NCBI RefSeq assembly: GCF_003851685.1
Contig: NZ_CP027727.1
Location: forward strand, 4,464,001-4,528,000
DNA length: 64,000 nt
Source: Pseudomonas sp. R5-89-07
Lineage (GTDB): Bacteria > Pseudomonadota > Gammaproteobacteria > Pseudomonadales > Pseudomonadaceae
Direction of reading: 5' to 3'
Both the position numbers and the translations under genes were made by a program. How positions within the stretch are numbered: the stretch's first letter is position 1; every line of letters begins with the position of its first letter. Shown here piece after piece: positions 28,894 through 38,536 of this stretch. Under the pieces are notes generated by a model. The model was not told where the DNA came from. It saw nothing but the letters and a program-made list of their open reading frames with translations, and made no database searches.

Positions 28894-29424
28894 CTAAACG
28901 TTTGGGTCACGCTTTAACTGCGCCAATACACTGAACGGGTTGGACCGCGTTACCTCGTCCTCGCTCGGTTCGGGCTCGTCATCGAGGCCCGCCGGCTGCT
29001 GGCATTCTTCCGGATGATGAGCAGGCACAATGGGCAAGGCGAGCAAGAGCTCCTCCTCGATCAGTGCATGCAGATCCAAAGGATCTTCGCCCAGTTCCAG
29101 CACGTCATAACCTTTCGGCAACGACTGGGTATTCGCACCCTCCTTCACCACAGCATAACTGCACTCGCTGTGGATCGGCAGGGTGACCAGCTCAAGACAA
29201 CGCTGGCAAACCATCTTGACTTCGGTGTCGATAAAACTGTGGATTACCACAGACTTACGTTCATCTCGTTCAAAAACGAATTTGGCCTGGACCGCACCGA
29301 CAGTGTCGGAAAGCGAGTCGCAGAGTCTCTCCAAATCGGCCAGCGGCAATTCACCTTGAAGGGAAGTGCCACGATCAGCCAATTTGCGCGGGTCAACGTG
29401 AGGTGGAATCGGGTCATTCAACAT
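28894..29424 (-). CDS. yceD: YceD/DUF177 family protein (23S rRNA accumulation protein)
   Basis: From the ATG at 29424 the protein has 176 residues. The family core EVKMVCQRCLELVTLPIHSE is present, with an acidic C-terminus. In E. coli the homologue upstream of rpmF affects 23S rRNA accumulation. It is divergent from maf, with about 105 bases between them that should hold both promoters. Confidence 0.9.
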   Translation of the reverse strand: MLNDPIPPHVDPRKLADRGTSLQGELPLADLERLCDSLSDTVGAVQAKFVFERDERKSVVIHSFIDTEVKMVCQRCLELVTLPIHSECSYAVVKEGANTQSLPKGYDVLELGEDPLDLHALIEEELLLALPIVPAHHPEECQQPAGLDDEPEPSEDEVTRSNPFSVLAQLKRDPNV

Positions 29425-29529
29425 AGGCGCAGCATTATAGGGATGCACCCGGCCATGTCAAAGGAAATTCAGCCCTGTGCGTCAGCCGGTCACGCCGCTA
29501 GAATCTGCGGCTGTCTTGAGGAGACGTAT

Positions 29530-30108
29530 ATGCTGCCTTTATTACTCGCGTCCAGCTCGGTTTATCGCCGGCAATTGCTGAGCCGCCTGCATCTGCCATT
29601 CACCTGCAGCTCGCCGGATATCGACGAAAGTCACCGTGCGGATGAGTCCGCCGTGGAGCTGGTCAAGCGCCTGGCCGAAGAGAAATCTCGCGCCCTCGCC
29701 ACCAGCCATCCTGGGCACCTGATTATCGGCTCGGATCAGGTGGCTGCGCTTGAAGGACGGATTATCGGCAAACCACACACCTTCGAAAACGCCCGTGAGC
29801 AACTGCTAGCAGCGAGCGGCAAGCGTGTGAGCTTCCTCACTGGGCTGGCCTTGCTGAATTCCGAGACCGGACACTGCCAGGTCGACTGCATCCCTTTTAC
29901 CGTGCACATGCGCGAACTGAGCGTTGAACGCATCGAACGCTACCTGCGCATCGAGCAACCTTATGACTGCGCGGGCAGCTTCAAGGCCGAGGGATTGGGC
30001 GTGAGCCTGTTCCAGAGCACCGAAGGGCCGGACGCGACCAGCCTGGTAGGGCTGCCACTGATTCGCCTGGTAGATATGTTGCTGGTTGAAGGCGTGCAAA
30101 TCCCCTAG
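29530..30108 (+). CDS. Maf-family nucleotide pyrophosphatase (YceF-like, 7-methyl-GTP type)
   Basis: From the ATG at 29530 (GAGG upstream) the protein has 192 residues. It starts MLPLLLASSSVYRRQLLSRL, the Maf P-loop-like substrate motif, followed by IIGSDQVA and the C-terminal SFKAEGLG segment typical of the YceF subgroup. These enzymes hydrolyse modified nucleoside triphosphates to monophosphates. It is divergent from yceD and convergent with sppA. Confidence 0.92.
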   Translation: MLPLLLASSSVYRRQLLSRLHLPFTCSSPDIDESHRADESAVELVKRLAEEKSRALATSHPGHLIIGSDQVAALEGRIIGKPHTFENAREQLLAASGKRVSFLTGLALLNSETGHCQVDCIPFTVHMRELSVERIERYLRIEQPYDCAGSFKAEGLGVSLFQSTEGPDATSLVGLPLIRLVDMLLVEGVQIP

Positions 30109-30125
30109 GAACTTTACAAACCCAA

Positions 30126-30213
30126 TGTGGGAGGGGGCTTGCCCCGATAGCAGTGGATCAGCCAGCTTATCTGTGACTGACACACTGCCATCGGGGGCAA
30201 GCCCCCTCCCACA
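30126..30213. repeat. REPIN between convergent maf and sppA
   Basis: This 88-bp paired inverted REP has one base fewer in the left arm (GCTTGCCCCGAT). No separate terminator is seen between the two genes, so the hairpin may serve that purpose. Confidence 0.9.
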
Positions 30214-30239
30214 TTTTGACCTGCATCCAGTCTGGGATG

Positions 30240-31223
30240 TCAGCGCAAACTCGGGCCCTGGAAGCCCATATACAGGGCCAACTTCTCAGCCACACTGGCA
30301 CCGAGTTTCTTGGAGAAACGGTCAAACGGCGACTCTTCGACAGTGAAATCAACCAATTCTTTCTCGCCGACCACGTCCCGCGCCACTGAACTGGCACTGC
30401 CCAGGCCGTCGATCAGGCCCAGCGGCAACGCCTGCTCGCCCGACCACACAAGCCCGGAGAACAGCTCCGGATGCTCCTTGTCCTTCAGCCGATCGCCCCG
30501 CCCCTGCTTGACGCTGGCAATGAACTGACGATGGGTGGTGTCGAGCACGCCCTGCCAGAACTGGGTTTCATCGGCCTTTTGCGGCTGGAACGGATCGAGG
30601 AATGCCTTATGCTCGCCGGACGTGTAGGTGCGACGCTCCACACCCAGCTTCTCCATGGTCCCGACAAAGCCGTAGCCGGCCGCCGTCACGCCAATGGAGC
30701 CCACCAGGCTGGCCTTGTCCGCGTAGATCTGGTCAGCGGCGCTGGCAATGTAATAGGCCCCCGAAGCCCCCAGGTCCGAAATCACCGCGTATAGCTTGGT
30801 GTCTGGATGCAGGGCGCGCAGACGGCGAATCTCGTCATACACATAACCCGACTGCACCGGGCTGCCGCCCGGGCTATTGATGCGCAGGATCACCGCCTTG
30901 ACCTTGGTATCTTCGAACGCGGCGCGCAGGCTGCTGACGATATTGTCGGCGCTGGCAGGCTCCTTGTCGGCGATCACCCCACGCACTTCGATCAAGGCGG
31001 TGTAGTGGCTGCTACGGGCGGCGCTTTTTTCCATGTCCATCAATGGACTGAACAACGCCAGCATACCCAGCAGGTAAACAAAGGTCAGCAGCTTGAAGAA
31101 AATCCCCCAACGCCGCGAGCGACGCTGCTCCTGCACGCTGGCCAGCAAGGTCTTTTCCAGCAACTTCCAGCTCTTGTCATCGCTGCTATCGGCCTTTTCA
31201 GGCGCTTTCCACTCGTCACTCAT
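30240..31223 (-). CDS. sppA: S49-family signal peptide peptidase SppA (short form)
   Basis: The protein has 327 residues. A single membrane segment lies at about residues 44-63 (FFKLLTFVYLLGMLALFSPL). The single S49 domain has the nucleophile in ASLVGSIGVTAAGYGFVG, and RINSPGGSPVQSGYVYDEI forms part of the active-site cleft. It degrades cleaved signal peptides in the inner membrane. It is the short, single-domain type, unlike the duplicated E. coli enzyme. Confidence 0.92.
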   Translation of the reverse strand: MSDEWKAPEKADSSDDKSWKLLEKTLLASVQEQRRSRRWGIFFKLLTFVYLLGMLALFSPLMDMEKSAARSSHYTALIEVRGVIADKEPASADNIVSSLRAAFEDTKVKAVILRINSPGGSPVQSGYVYDEIRRLRALHPDTKLYAVISDLGASGAYYIASAADQIYADKASLVGSIGVTAAGYGFVGTMEKLGVERRTYTSGEHKAFLDPFQPQKADETQFWQGVLDTTHRQFIASVKQGRGDRLKDKEHPELFSGLVWSGEQALPLGLIDGLGSASSVARDVVGEKELVDFTVEESPFDRFSKKLGASVAEKLALYMGFQGPSLR

Positions 31224-31244
31224 GCCATTAACCCCAGCAAAGAC

Positions 31245-31907
31245 TTATTGAGCCCGACCAAGCCAGGCCTGCAGTTCAGAAAAATGATCGATCGTCAGCC
31301 TGGGCTCGTATTGCTGCAAGGCTTGCGCCGCCTGCGCGCCATAGCTGACCGCCACGCTGTCCATGCCGGCGTTGCGCGCCATCATCAGGTCGAAGGATGC
31401 ATCTCCCACCATCAAAGCCTGGCGCGGCGCTACACCGCAGTGAGCCAGGATCTGCTCCAGCATCAGAGGGTGAGGCTTGCTGGCGGTTTCATCCGCGGCA
31501 CGGGTAATGTCGAAATAATCGTCCCAACCATGCGCCTTGAGCACCCGGTCCAGCCCACGCCGGGCCTTGCCGGTGGCCACGGCGAGGTAATAGCCCTGGG
31601 CGCGGAACGCCTCCAGGGATTGCCTCACGCCGTCGAACAACGGCGAAGGCTCGGCTTCCAGGGCGATGTAGTGGTCCGCATAGTGCTGTCGGAATGCGAT
31701 CAGTTGCTGATCATCGATCTGCGGGTACAGGGTGCGGATTGCCTCAGGCAAGCCGAGGCCGATGATGCCCTTGACCGCCAGGTCACTGCACAGCTCGAAG
31801 CCGGAACGGGTCGAGGCCACGTGCATCGACTCGACAATCCGCCCGATGGAGTTGGCCAGCGTCCCGTCCCAGTCGAAAATCAGCAGTTTGTAATCAAGGT
31901 GCGACAC
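31245..31907 (-). CDS. HAD-family hydrolase (HAD-IA, phosphoglycolate phosphatase-like)
   Basis: The protein has 220 residues. HAD motif I is [10 protein letters not shown], motif II lies in [11 protein letters not shown], motif III supplies Lys in ASKPHPLML, and motif IV is [15 protein letters not shown]. The substrate is not known. It overlaps the rluC stop by 14 bases and precedes sppA, the fixed rluC-HAD-sppA order of Pseudomonas. Confidence 0.92.
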   Translation of the reverse strand: MSHLDYKLLIFDWDGTLANSIGRIVESMHVASTRSGFELCSDLAVKGIIGLGLPEAIRTLYPQIDDQQLIAFRQHYADHYIALEAEPSPLFDGVRQSLEAFRAQGYYLAVATGKARRGLDRVLKAHGWDDYFDITRAADETASKPHPLMLEQILAHCGVAPRQALMVGDASFDLMMARNAGMDSVAVSYGAQAAQALQQYEPRLTIDHFSELQAWLGRAQ

Positions 31908-32853
31908 TCAAGCGCTCCACGGTCTTGGCCCACATCTCATCAACCGGCGCCTGTAGCTTCAGTTCGCCACCATCGGGCAGCGGCACGGTCAGCATGTAGG
32001 CGTGCAGAAACAGGCGCTTGCCGCCCAGATCGCGGATTTCCCTGGAGAAATCTTCATCGCCGTATTTGGTGTCGCCGGCAATGCAGTGACCGGCATGCAG
32101 GGTGTGCACGCGAATCTGGTGAGTGCGGCCAGTCACCGGCTTGGCTTCGACCAGGGTGGCGAAATCACCGAAACGGCGCAGCACCTTGAACAGGGTCAGG
32201 GCCTCTTTGCCCTCCTCATCCACTTCCACCATGCGTTCACCGGAGCGCAGATTGCTCTTCTGCAACGGCGCGCGCACGCTTTTGATCGAGCTGGCCCAGT
32301 TACCGCGCACCAGCGCCATGTAACGCTTGTCCACGCCGTCGCCTCGCAGCGCAGTGTGCAGGTGGCGCAACATGCTGCGCTTCTTGGCGATCATCAGCAG
32401 GCCGGAAGTGTCGCGGTCCAGGCGATGGACCAGCTCCAGCTCCTTGGCATCCGGGCGCAACTGACGAAAGGCTTCGATCACGCCGAATGTCAGGCCGCTG
32501 CCACCGTGGACAGCGATGCCGCAAGGCTTGTTGATCACGATGAGTTTGTTATCTTCAAACACAATCGACGCTTCCAGGCGCTGCAGCAGGCCCTGGGCCA
32601 GCGGCACGGGCTCATCGCGTTCTGGCACGCGCACCGGCGGCACACGGACGATATCGCCCGCCTGCAACTTGTACTCGGGCTTGATCCGGCCTTTGTTCAC
32701 GCGCACTTCGCCTTTGCGCAAGATGCGGTAAATCAAGGTCTTGGGCACGCCTTTGAGCCTGGCCAGGAGAAAATTATCGATGCGTTGGCCGGCATATTCC
32801 GGCGAGACCTCAAGCAGCTGGACGCTGGGGGTCTGGGGGGCGGTAGTCGTCAT
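31894..32853 (-). CDS. rluC: 23S rRNA pseudouridine synthase C
   Basis: The protein has 319 residues. An N-terminal S4 domain ([20 protein letters not shown]) is followed by the RluA-type catalytic motif [18 protein letters not shown] with the essential Asp, and GRTHQIRVH. It modifies U955, U2504 and U2580 of 23S rRNA in E. coli numbering. It is divergent from rne, sharing a 758-base intergenic region. Confidence 0.95.
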   Translation of the reverse strand: MTTTAPQTPSVQLLEVSPEYAGQRIDNFLLARLKGVPKTLIYRILRKGEVRVNKGRIKPEYKLQAGDIVRVPPVRVPERDEPVPLAQGLLQRLEASIVFEDNKLIVINKPCGIAVHGGSGLTFGVIEAFRQLRPDAKELELVHRLDRDTSGLLMIAKKRSMLRHLHTALRGDGVDKRYMALVRGNWASSIKSVRAPLQKSNLRSGERMVEVDEEGKEALTLFKVLRRFGDFATLVEAKPVTGRTHQIRVHTLHAGHCIAGDTKYGDEDFSREIRDLGGKRLFLHAYMLTVPLPDGGELKLQAPVDEMWAKTVERLSVAP

Positions 32854-32882
32854 GGCGGCGATGATAACAATTTTTTATGGAA

Positions 32883-32911
32883 TTGAAGCACTTAATCATT
32901 GCTGCTATAGT
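32883..32911 (+). promoter_or_regulatory. Sigma-70 promoter for rne
   Basis: TTGAAG (32883-32888), a 17-bp spacer and TATAGT (32906-32911) form a good sigma-70 promoter pointing towards rne. The implied start near 32918 gives a leader of about 690 nt. Confidence 0.6.
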
Positions 32912-32917
32912 CGCGAA

Positions 32918-33611
32918 CGCCGCCAAAAGCGGCCTGGACAGAGGACTTGCGGCAAACTGCCGGCCCTGACCATCGCAATTCATCAGGACGCGAGGCCGTC
33001 CTACGGGGTGTTCGCCACCTTGGAAGGCTTGGGATTGTAACGAGCGCAGGTGACATGAGGCCTGAAGCGAGTGCGCAAAGCAGAGTGAATACTCGCCTTG
33101 CGCGCCGATATTTACGGCCAGTTCACAAAGTGCAGTCAGTCTTGAGCCAGACCATGGCGAATGCTTCGGAAACAACGCCTGTTAAGAGCTGAGTGAGAGC
33201 GCAACCGCCCACACCTAGTCTTGTTTAGCCATGAGCGTGAACTCCCCATTGGAGAACACGGTAAATGCCAACCCGCTGCGGATTCTGCGCGCGGCAGCAC
33301 CCGAATTATCAGGGATACGTGTAGGGTGGAGATGCACAACCGTCGGACCGTGTAGCACTAGGCTTATATTTAGACGCTTCATCTCGTCCACAGTCGCCGG
33401 TTGATTCCTCCTCCTGACCTTAGCTTTTGTTGAAGTGGTGCCTTTGTCACCACCGCTAACAAGCAGGACGCGTCCGTCGCGATACGGCCCAATTGGCCTG
33501 TTATTGCTGGACACTGGAGTGGCCAACCACTCTTGACGCACCTGACACCGACCGTGAGAAGTCGTGTGTGCCGAACGCCGTTTCCGGCAGCCCGGAAACC
33601 GACGGTACAAC
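32918..33611 (+). other. Long 5' leader of rne (candidate autoregulatory RNA element)
   Basis: About 690 bases without a convincing gene precede rne. Near the 3' end the hairpin GTTTCCGG/CCGGAAAC (33580-33599) ends 12 bases before the start codon, over the place where a Shine-Dalgarno would be. Another stem, GTGGTG/CACCAC, lies near 33435-33452. RNase E usually controls its own mRNA through the leader, and a structured element called rne-II has been described upstream of rne in Pseudomonas. Whether this is that element needs a covariance-model check. A minus-strand frame at 33215-33613 is doubtful. Confidence 0.55.
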
Positions 33612-36600
33612 ATGAAAAGAATGCTGATTAACGCAACCCAACCCGAAGAGTTGCGTGTTGCACTGGTAGATGGCCAACGCCTCTACGACCTGGACATCGA
33701 ATCCGGTGCACGCGAGCAAAAAAAGGCCAACATCTATAAAGGCCGTATTACTCGCATCGAACCAAGCCTTGAGGCTGCCTTTGTCGATTTCGGCTCCGAG
33801 CGCCACGGCTTCCTGCCCCTCAAAGAAATCTCCCGCGAATACTTCAAGAAAGCCCCTGAAGGCCGCGTGAACATCAAGGACGTCCTGAGCGAAGGCCAGG
33901 AAGTCATCGTTCAGGTCGAGAAAGAAGAACGTGGCAACAAGGGCGCCGCCCTGACCACTTTCATCAGCCTGGCCGGCCGCTACCTGGTGCTGATGCCGAA
34001 CAACCCACGTGCCGGCGGCATTTCCCGTCGCATCGAAGGCGAAGAGCGCAACGAACTGCGCGAAGCGCTGAACGGCCTGATCGCACCGGCCGACATGGGC
34101 CTGATCGTGCGCACTGCAGGCCTGGGCCGCAGCAGCGAAGAAATGCAGTGGGACCTCGACTACCTGCTGCAACTGTGGACTGCCATCAAAGAAGCGTCCC
34201 TGGATCGTTCCGCGCCGTTCCTGATCTACCAGGAAAGCAACGTGATCATCCGCGCCATCCGCGATTACCTGCGCCAGGACATCGGCGAAGTGCTGATCGA
34301 CAGCGTTGAAGCCCAGGACGAAGCCCTGACCTTCATCCGCCAGGTCATGCCGCAGTACGCCAGCAAGATCAAGCTGTACGAAGACAGCGTTCCGCTGTTC
34401 AACCGTTTCCAGATCGAAAGCCAGATCGAGACCGCCTTCCAGCGCGTGGTCGAACTGCCTTCCGGCGGCTCCATCGTGATCGACCCGACCGAAGCCCTGG
34501 TGTCCATCGACATCAACTCGGCGCGTGCCACGAAAGGTAGCGACATCGAAGAAACCGCCCTGCAGACCAACCTGGAAGCGGCTGAAGAAATCGCCCGCCA
34601 GCTGCGCCTGCGTGACATCGGCGGCCTGATCGTGATCGACTTCATCGACATGACCCCGGCCAAGAACCAGCGCGCCGTGGAAGAGAAAGTCCGCGAATGC
34701 CTGGAAGCTGACCGTGCCCGCGTACAGGTCGGCCGCATCTCGCGCTTCGGCCTGCTGGAAATGTCCCGTCAGCGCCTGCGTCCATCCCTGGGCGAGAGCA
34801 GCGGCATCGTCTGCCCGCGTTGCAACGGCACCGGCATCATCCGTGACGTTGAATCGCTGTCCCTGGCGATCCTGCGCCTGATCGAAGAAGAAGCCCTGAA
34901 AGACCGCACCGCCGAAGTTCGCGCACAAGTGCCGATTCCGGTGGCCGCCTTCCTGCTCAACGAAAAACGCAACTCGATCACCAAGATCGAACTGCGCACC
35001 CGTGCCCGTATCGTCATCCTGCCGAACGATCACCTGGAGACGCCGCACTTCGAAGTGCAGCGCCTGCGCGATGACAGCCCGGAAGCCCACAGCGGCCAGT
35101 CCAGCTACGAAATCGCCGCTGCCGCTGCTGAAGTCGAAGAAGTCCAGCCAGCCGCCGCGACCCGCACCCTGGTGCGCCAGGAAGCCGCCGTGAAGACCGC
35201 ACCGGCCCGCGCCAACGCACCGGTGCCGAGCGAAGTTGCCACTCCGGTTGCCGCGCCGGCCGCCATGCCTGAGCCAAGCCTGTTCAAAGGCCTGGTGAAG
35301 TCGCTGGTCAGCCTGTTCGCCACCAAGGAAGAGCCTGTCGCTCCGGTTGTGGTTGAAAAAACCGCCACCGAACGCCCTGCGCGCAACGAAGAGCGTCGCA
35401 ACGGTCGTCAGCAGAGCCGTAACCGCAACGGTCGTCGCGATGAAGAGCGCAAGCCGCGCGAAGAACGCGCCCCGCGTGAAGAGCGTGCGCCACGTGAAGA
35501 ACGTGCTCCTCGCGAAGCCCGTGAAGAAACCCCGACCGTAGCCCGTGAAGAACGCGCACCTCGCGAAGAGCGCGCACCGCGTACTCCACGTGCCCCGCGT
35601 GAAGATCGCAAGCCGCGCGGCGAGCGTGAAGAACGTGTGCGTGAACTGCGCGAGCCGTTGGACGCGGCACCTGCCGTCGCCGCTGCCGCAGCCGCTACCA
35701 CCGAAGAACGCCCGGCTCGCCAGCCGCGTGAAGAGCGCGCGCCACGCGAGGAACGTCAACCACGTGCCCCGCGTGAAGAGCGTCAACCGCGCGCCGAACA
35801 AGCCGCTGCCGCCAGCGAAGAAGAAGAAGTGCTGACCGGCGAAGAGCAACTGCAGGACGATGGTCAGGACAACGCCGAAGGCGATCGTCCACGCCGCCGC
35901 TCCCGTGGTCAGCGTCGTCGCAGCAACCGTCGTGAGCGTCAACGTGACGCCAACGGCAACGTGATCGAAGGCTCGGAAGAAGCCGGCGAGAACGCAGAAG
36001 CTGCCAACCACGAGCCGACCGGCGACGAACTGGCTGCCGGCCTGGCCGTGACTGCCGCCGTGGCCAGCACGGTCATCAGCGCACCTGCCGAGGCCCAGGC
36101 CCATGAGCAGGCTGAGCGCGCTACCGCCGCTGTCGAAGAAACCGTCGCAGTAGAAGCGCCTGTTGCCCAGACCCCAGTGGTCGAAGCGCCGGTGGTGGAA
36201 GCCACTACCCCGATCGAAACCCCAGTGGTTCCGGAAGTGGAAGTGGCACCGGTTCGCGACGCTCAACCGCAAACCGTACCGGTTGCCGTTGAACCTGCTC
36301 CAGTGGTCGAGCCTGAGCCAGTGGTTGAAGCGGTTGTCGAAGCTCCGGCTGTTGAAGAAGCTGCCCCGGCCGTGCGTGAAGTTCGTGAAGAACAGACCGC
36401 CTTCCAGTGGACTGCCGAACCTGCCGCCCCGGTTGAAGCGCCTGCGCCTGCTCCGGTAGTCGAGGAAGCGCCGGCTCCGGTGGCCGAAGTCGTGGTTGAA
36501 GAAGCTGCCCCATTGGTTGAGCCAACGCCGGTCGTGGCACCTGAGCCAGTGGTTGAAGCCCCCGTGGTAGCCGAAGAAGCTGCCCCAGTGGCTGAAACTG

Positions 36601-36752
36601 CACCGGCAAGCGCACTGACCGAGAACGGCCGTGCGCCGAACGACCCACGTGAAGTGCGTCGTCGTCGCAAGGAAGCCGAGGCTGCTGCAGCTGCTGCGGC
36701 GTTGCAGCACAAGGCCCTGGAAGAAGAGCACGAGCCTAAACCCCTCGTCTGA
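33612..36752 (+). CDS. rne: Ribonuclease E
   Basis: The protein has 1046 residues from the ATG at 33612. The catalytic half starts [20 protein letters not shown] and includes an S1 domain at about residues 35-120, RNase H/DNase I-like parts with metal-binding Asp in [13 protein letters not shown] and IVIDFIDM, and the Zn-link CPRCNGTG with Cys401 and Cys404. The C-terminal half is disordered: a stretch of REERAP repeats (about 615-730) forms an Arg-rich RNA-binding region, followed by a Pro/Val/Ala/Glu-rich scaffold (about 830-1000). It starts mRNA decay and rRNA processing at the membrane. Confidence 0.97.
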   Translation: MKRMLINATQPEELRVALVDGQRLYDLDIESGAREQKKANIYKGRITRIEPSLEAAFVDFGSERHGFLPLKEISREYFKKAPEGRVNIKDVLSEGQEVIVQVEKEERGNKGAALTTFISLAGRYLVLMPNNPRAGGISRRIEGEERNELREALNGLIAPADMGLIVRTAGLGRSSEEMQWDLDYLLQLWTAIKEASLDRSAPFLIYQESNVIIRAIRDYLRQDIGEVLIDSVEAQDEALTFIRQVMPQYASKIKLYEDSVPLFNRFQIESQIETAFQRVVELPSGGSIVIDPTEALVSIDINSARATKGSDIEETALQTNLEAAEEIARQLRLRDIGGLIVIDFIDMTPAKNQRAVEEKVRECLEADRARVQVGRISRFGLLEMSRQRLRPSLGESSGIVCPRCNGTGIIRDVESLSLAILRLIEEEALKDRTAEVRAQVPIPVAAFLLNEKRNSITKIELRTRARIVILPNDHLETPHFEVQRLRDDSPEAHSGQSSYEIAAAAAEVEEVQPAAATRTLVRQEAAVKTAPARANAPVPSEVATPVAAPAAMPEPSLFKGLVKSLVSLFATKEEPVAPVVVEKTATERPARNEERRNGRQQSRNRNGRRDEERKPREERAPREERAPREERAPREAREETPTVAREERAPREERAPRTPRAPREDRKPRGEREERVRELREPLDAAPAVAAAAAATTEERPARQPREERAPREERQPRAPREERQPRAEQAAAASEEEEVLTGEEQLQDDGQDNAEGDRPRRRSRGQRRRSNRRERQRDANGNVIEGSEEAGENAEAANHEPTGDELAAGLAVTAAVASTVISAPAEAQAHEQAERATAAVEETVAVEAPVAQTPVVEAPVVEATTPIETPVVPEVEVAPVRDAQPQTVPVAVEPAPVVEPEPVVEAVVEAPAVEEAAPAVREVREEQTAFQWTAEPAAPVEAPAPAPVVEEAPAPVAEVVVEEAAPLVEPTPVVAPEPVVEAPVVAEEAAPVAETAPASALTENGRAPNDPREVRRRRKEAEAAAAAAALQHKALEEEHEPKPLV

Positions 36753-36766
36753 TTCCATCGGCCATT

Positions 36767-36803
36767 AAAAAGCCCCGCCTGAGCAATCAGGCGGGGCTTT
36801 TTT
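36767..36803 (+). terminator. Rho-independent terminator of rne
   Basis: AAGCCCCGCCTGA/TCAGGCGGGGCTT hairpin with TTTTTTT, 15 bases after the rne stop codon. The A run upstream could let it work in reverse as well. Confidence 0.92.
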
Positions 36804-36833
36804 ATGGCAATGGTCACAAGCGACGGGCTTCAC

Positions 36834-36932
36834 TGTAGGAGCGAGCTTGCTCGCGAAAAACGCCCAGGCAACGCGTTCATTCTGGATAAACGCGGGAGCC
36901 CTAAGATCTTCGCGAGCAAGCTCACTCCTACA
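36834..36932. repeat. REPIN of the TGTAGGAGCGAGCTTGCTCGCG family
   Basis: Inverted copies of TGTAGGAGCGAGCTTGCTCG lie at both ends of a 99-bp element. This is a second sequence class of P. fluorescens REP, different from the others in this window. A half-REP of the common class (GGGCAAGCCCCCTCCCACA) follows at 36942-36960, so two families abut between rne and the convergent mocA-type gene. Confidence 0.85.
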
Positions 36933-36962
36933 CTGGCATTAGGGCAAGCCCCCTCCCACAAT

Positions 36963-37553
36963 TTAATACGCGTCAAAATTCAACCGCTGTGGCACGTCCA
37001 CATCCCAGAGAACGCCGCCATCCTCTAGCGGCACTTCACTCACCCAAGCACGCGCGAATAGTCGCTTTGCGCCACGATCCCCCGTCAGCGCCATCAAGTC
37101 CGTGCCCAGCGCACGGTCAAAGGCCACGGGATGCCCATGCTCACCCGCATGCACCGGCACGCTGATGCCACCCGCTTCCAGCGCATTGATCACTTGCTCG
37201 ATGCTGTTGGTTCGGATAAACGGCATATCCCCCAGCACCACCAGCCACCCCTGTGCCAAGCCACTGGCCGCAACCGCCGCCGCAATACTGTCGCCCATGC
37301 CGGCCGACTGCAGCAGCAAGACCTTGCAACCATGTGCCTGCGCCAACCGAACGACGGGCTCGCGATCCGGCGAAGTCACCACCCAGCGCTCCGTCACGCT
37401 GGCTGGCAGATTCACCAATACCTGCTCGATCACCGACCGCGTCACGCCGTCCAGGCCGACGCACTCCGCCAGCAATTTATCGCGGTCGGCGCCGGCCGCG
37501 GCGCGAAAGCGACTGCCCTGCCCCGCCGCCAGCACGATCGCCGTGATTGTCAC
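36963..37553 (-). CDS. Molybdenum cofactor nucleotidyltransferase (MocA-like)
   Basis: The protein has 196 residues. The nucleotidyltransferase signature ITAIVLAAGQGSRFR opens the protein and VVLGDMPFI carries the metal-binding Asp. MocA transfers CMP from CTP to molybdopterin, making the MCD cofactor of xanthine-oxidase-family enzymes. It overlaps the XdhC gene by four bases (ATGA) and closes a four-gene operon with the hydroxylase subunits, which supports this role over MobA. Confidence 0.88.
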   Translation of the reverse strand: MTITAIVLAAGQGSRFRAAAGADRDKLLAECVGLDGVTRSVIEQVLVNLPASVTERWVVTSPDREPVVRLAQAHGCKVLLLQSAGMGDSIAAAVAASGLAQGWLVVLGDMPFIRTNSIEQVINALEAGGISVPVHAGEHGHPVAFDRALGTDLMALTGDRGAKRLFARAWVSEVPLEDGGVLWDVDVPQRLNFDAY

Positions 37554-38536
37554 TCGGCAACCACCGGCAGCGGCTTCTTCTGCAAAGGCGCCACGCCGTT
37601 CTTGATCGCGACGATTTCCGCCATGAGCGACAGCGCGATTTCCGCCGGGGTATGGCTGCCGATGTGCAAGCCGATTGGCCCATGCAAGCGCGCAATCGCA
37701 TCCGCCGACAATCCCAGCGCCGCCAGGTTTTCCCGGCGTTTCTGCGTGTTGACCCGCGAACCCAGGGCGCCGATATAGAACGCGCTGGAATTCAACGCGG
37801 TGAGCAAGGCCATGTCATCCAGGCGCGGATCGTGGGTCAGGCAGACGATTGCCGTGCGTTCGTCGGTCTGGATATTGAGCACCGCTTCATCAGGCATGCC
37901 CGGCACGAAGCGGCCGTGCTGTTCCTCCCAGCCATAGACAAACTCTTCACGCGGGTCGCAGATCAGCACTTCAAAGTCGAGCAAGCGCGCCATTTCCGCT
38001 ACGTAGCGCGACAATTGCCCGGCGCCGATCAACAGCAGGCGCCAGCGCGGCCCGTAGATCGCGCGCAAGCGTTGCTCATCAAAGACCACCCCATCGGTCT
38101 TGCTCGCGGCAGTCAGGGTCACATTGCCAGTGGCCAGGTCCAGCTCCCGCGCAACGATCTCATGATCCTCGCAGCGTGCCAGCAATTGCTCGACCCACTC
38201 CCAGTCATCCACCCGCTCCTCGGTCAGACGCAGCGTGCCGCCGCAGGGCAGGCCGAAACGCGCCGCCTCATCGCGGGTGACGCCGTAGGTCACCAATTGC
38301 ACGGGCGGACCGTCGTCCGGCAAGCGGCCATCCTGCAAGCGTGCGATCAAGTCGTCTTCGATGCAGCCGCCGGACACCGAGCCGATCACCACCCCGTCGC
38401 CACGCAAGGCCAGCATCGCTCCGGGTGGGCGCGGCGCACTGCCCCAGGTCTGCACCACGCTGTACAGAATCACGCGTTGCCCGGCGCGGCGCCACTCCAG
38501 CACGCTGCGCAAGACATTCAGGTCCACACTGTCCAT
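37550..38536 (-). CDS. XdhC-family molybdenum hydroxylase maturation factor
   Basis: From the ATG at 38536 the protein has 328 residues. The N-terminal XdhC/CoxI part reads GSAPRPPGAMLALRGDGVVI followed by GSVSGGCIEDDLI with the conserved Cys. A C-terminal Rossmann domain (LLLIGAGQLSRYVAEMARLL) follows. XdhC proteins protect the cofactor, help add the terminal sulfur, and insert it into the apo-hydroxylase. The start overlaps the stop of the large-subunit gene (TGATG), so production is coupled to the enzyme it matures. Confidence 0.9.
   Translation of the reverse strand: MDSVDLNVLRSVLEWRRAGQRVILYSVVQTWGSAPRPPGAMLALRGDGVVIGSVSGGCIEDDLIARLQDGRLPDDGPPVQLVTYGVTRDEAARFGLPCGGTLRLTEERVDDWEWVEQLLARCEDHEIVARELDLATGNVTLTAASKTDGVVFDEQRLRAIYGPRWRLLLIGAGQLSRYVAEMARLLDFEVLICDPREEFVYGWEEQHGRFVPGMPDEAVLNIQTDERTAIVCLTHDPRLDDMALLTALNSSAFYIGALGSRVNTQKRRENLAALGLSADAIARLHGPIGLHIGSHTPAEIALSLMAEIVAIKNGVAPLQKKPLPVVAE

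Noticed and set aside
33501-36758. Minus-strand frame of 1085 codons opposite rne
   Set aside because: It results from the GAA/CGT/GCC-rich codons of rne; the predicted product is a Phe/Gly/Arg-rich low-complexity string with no start context.
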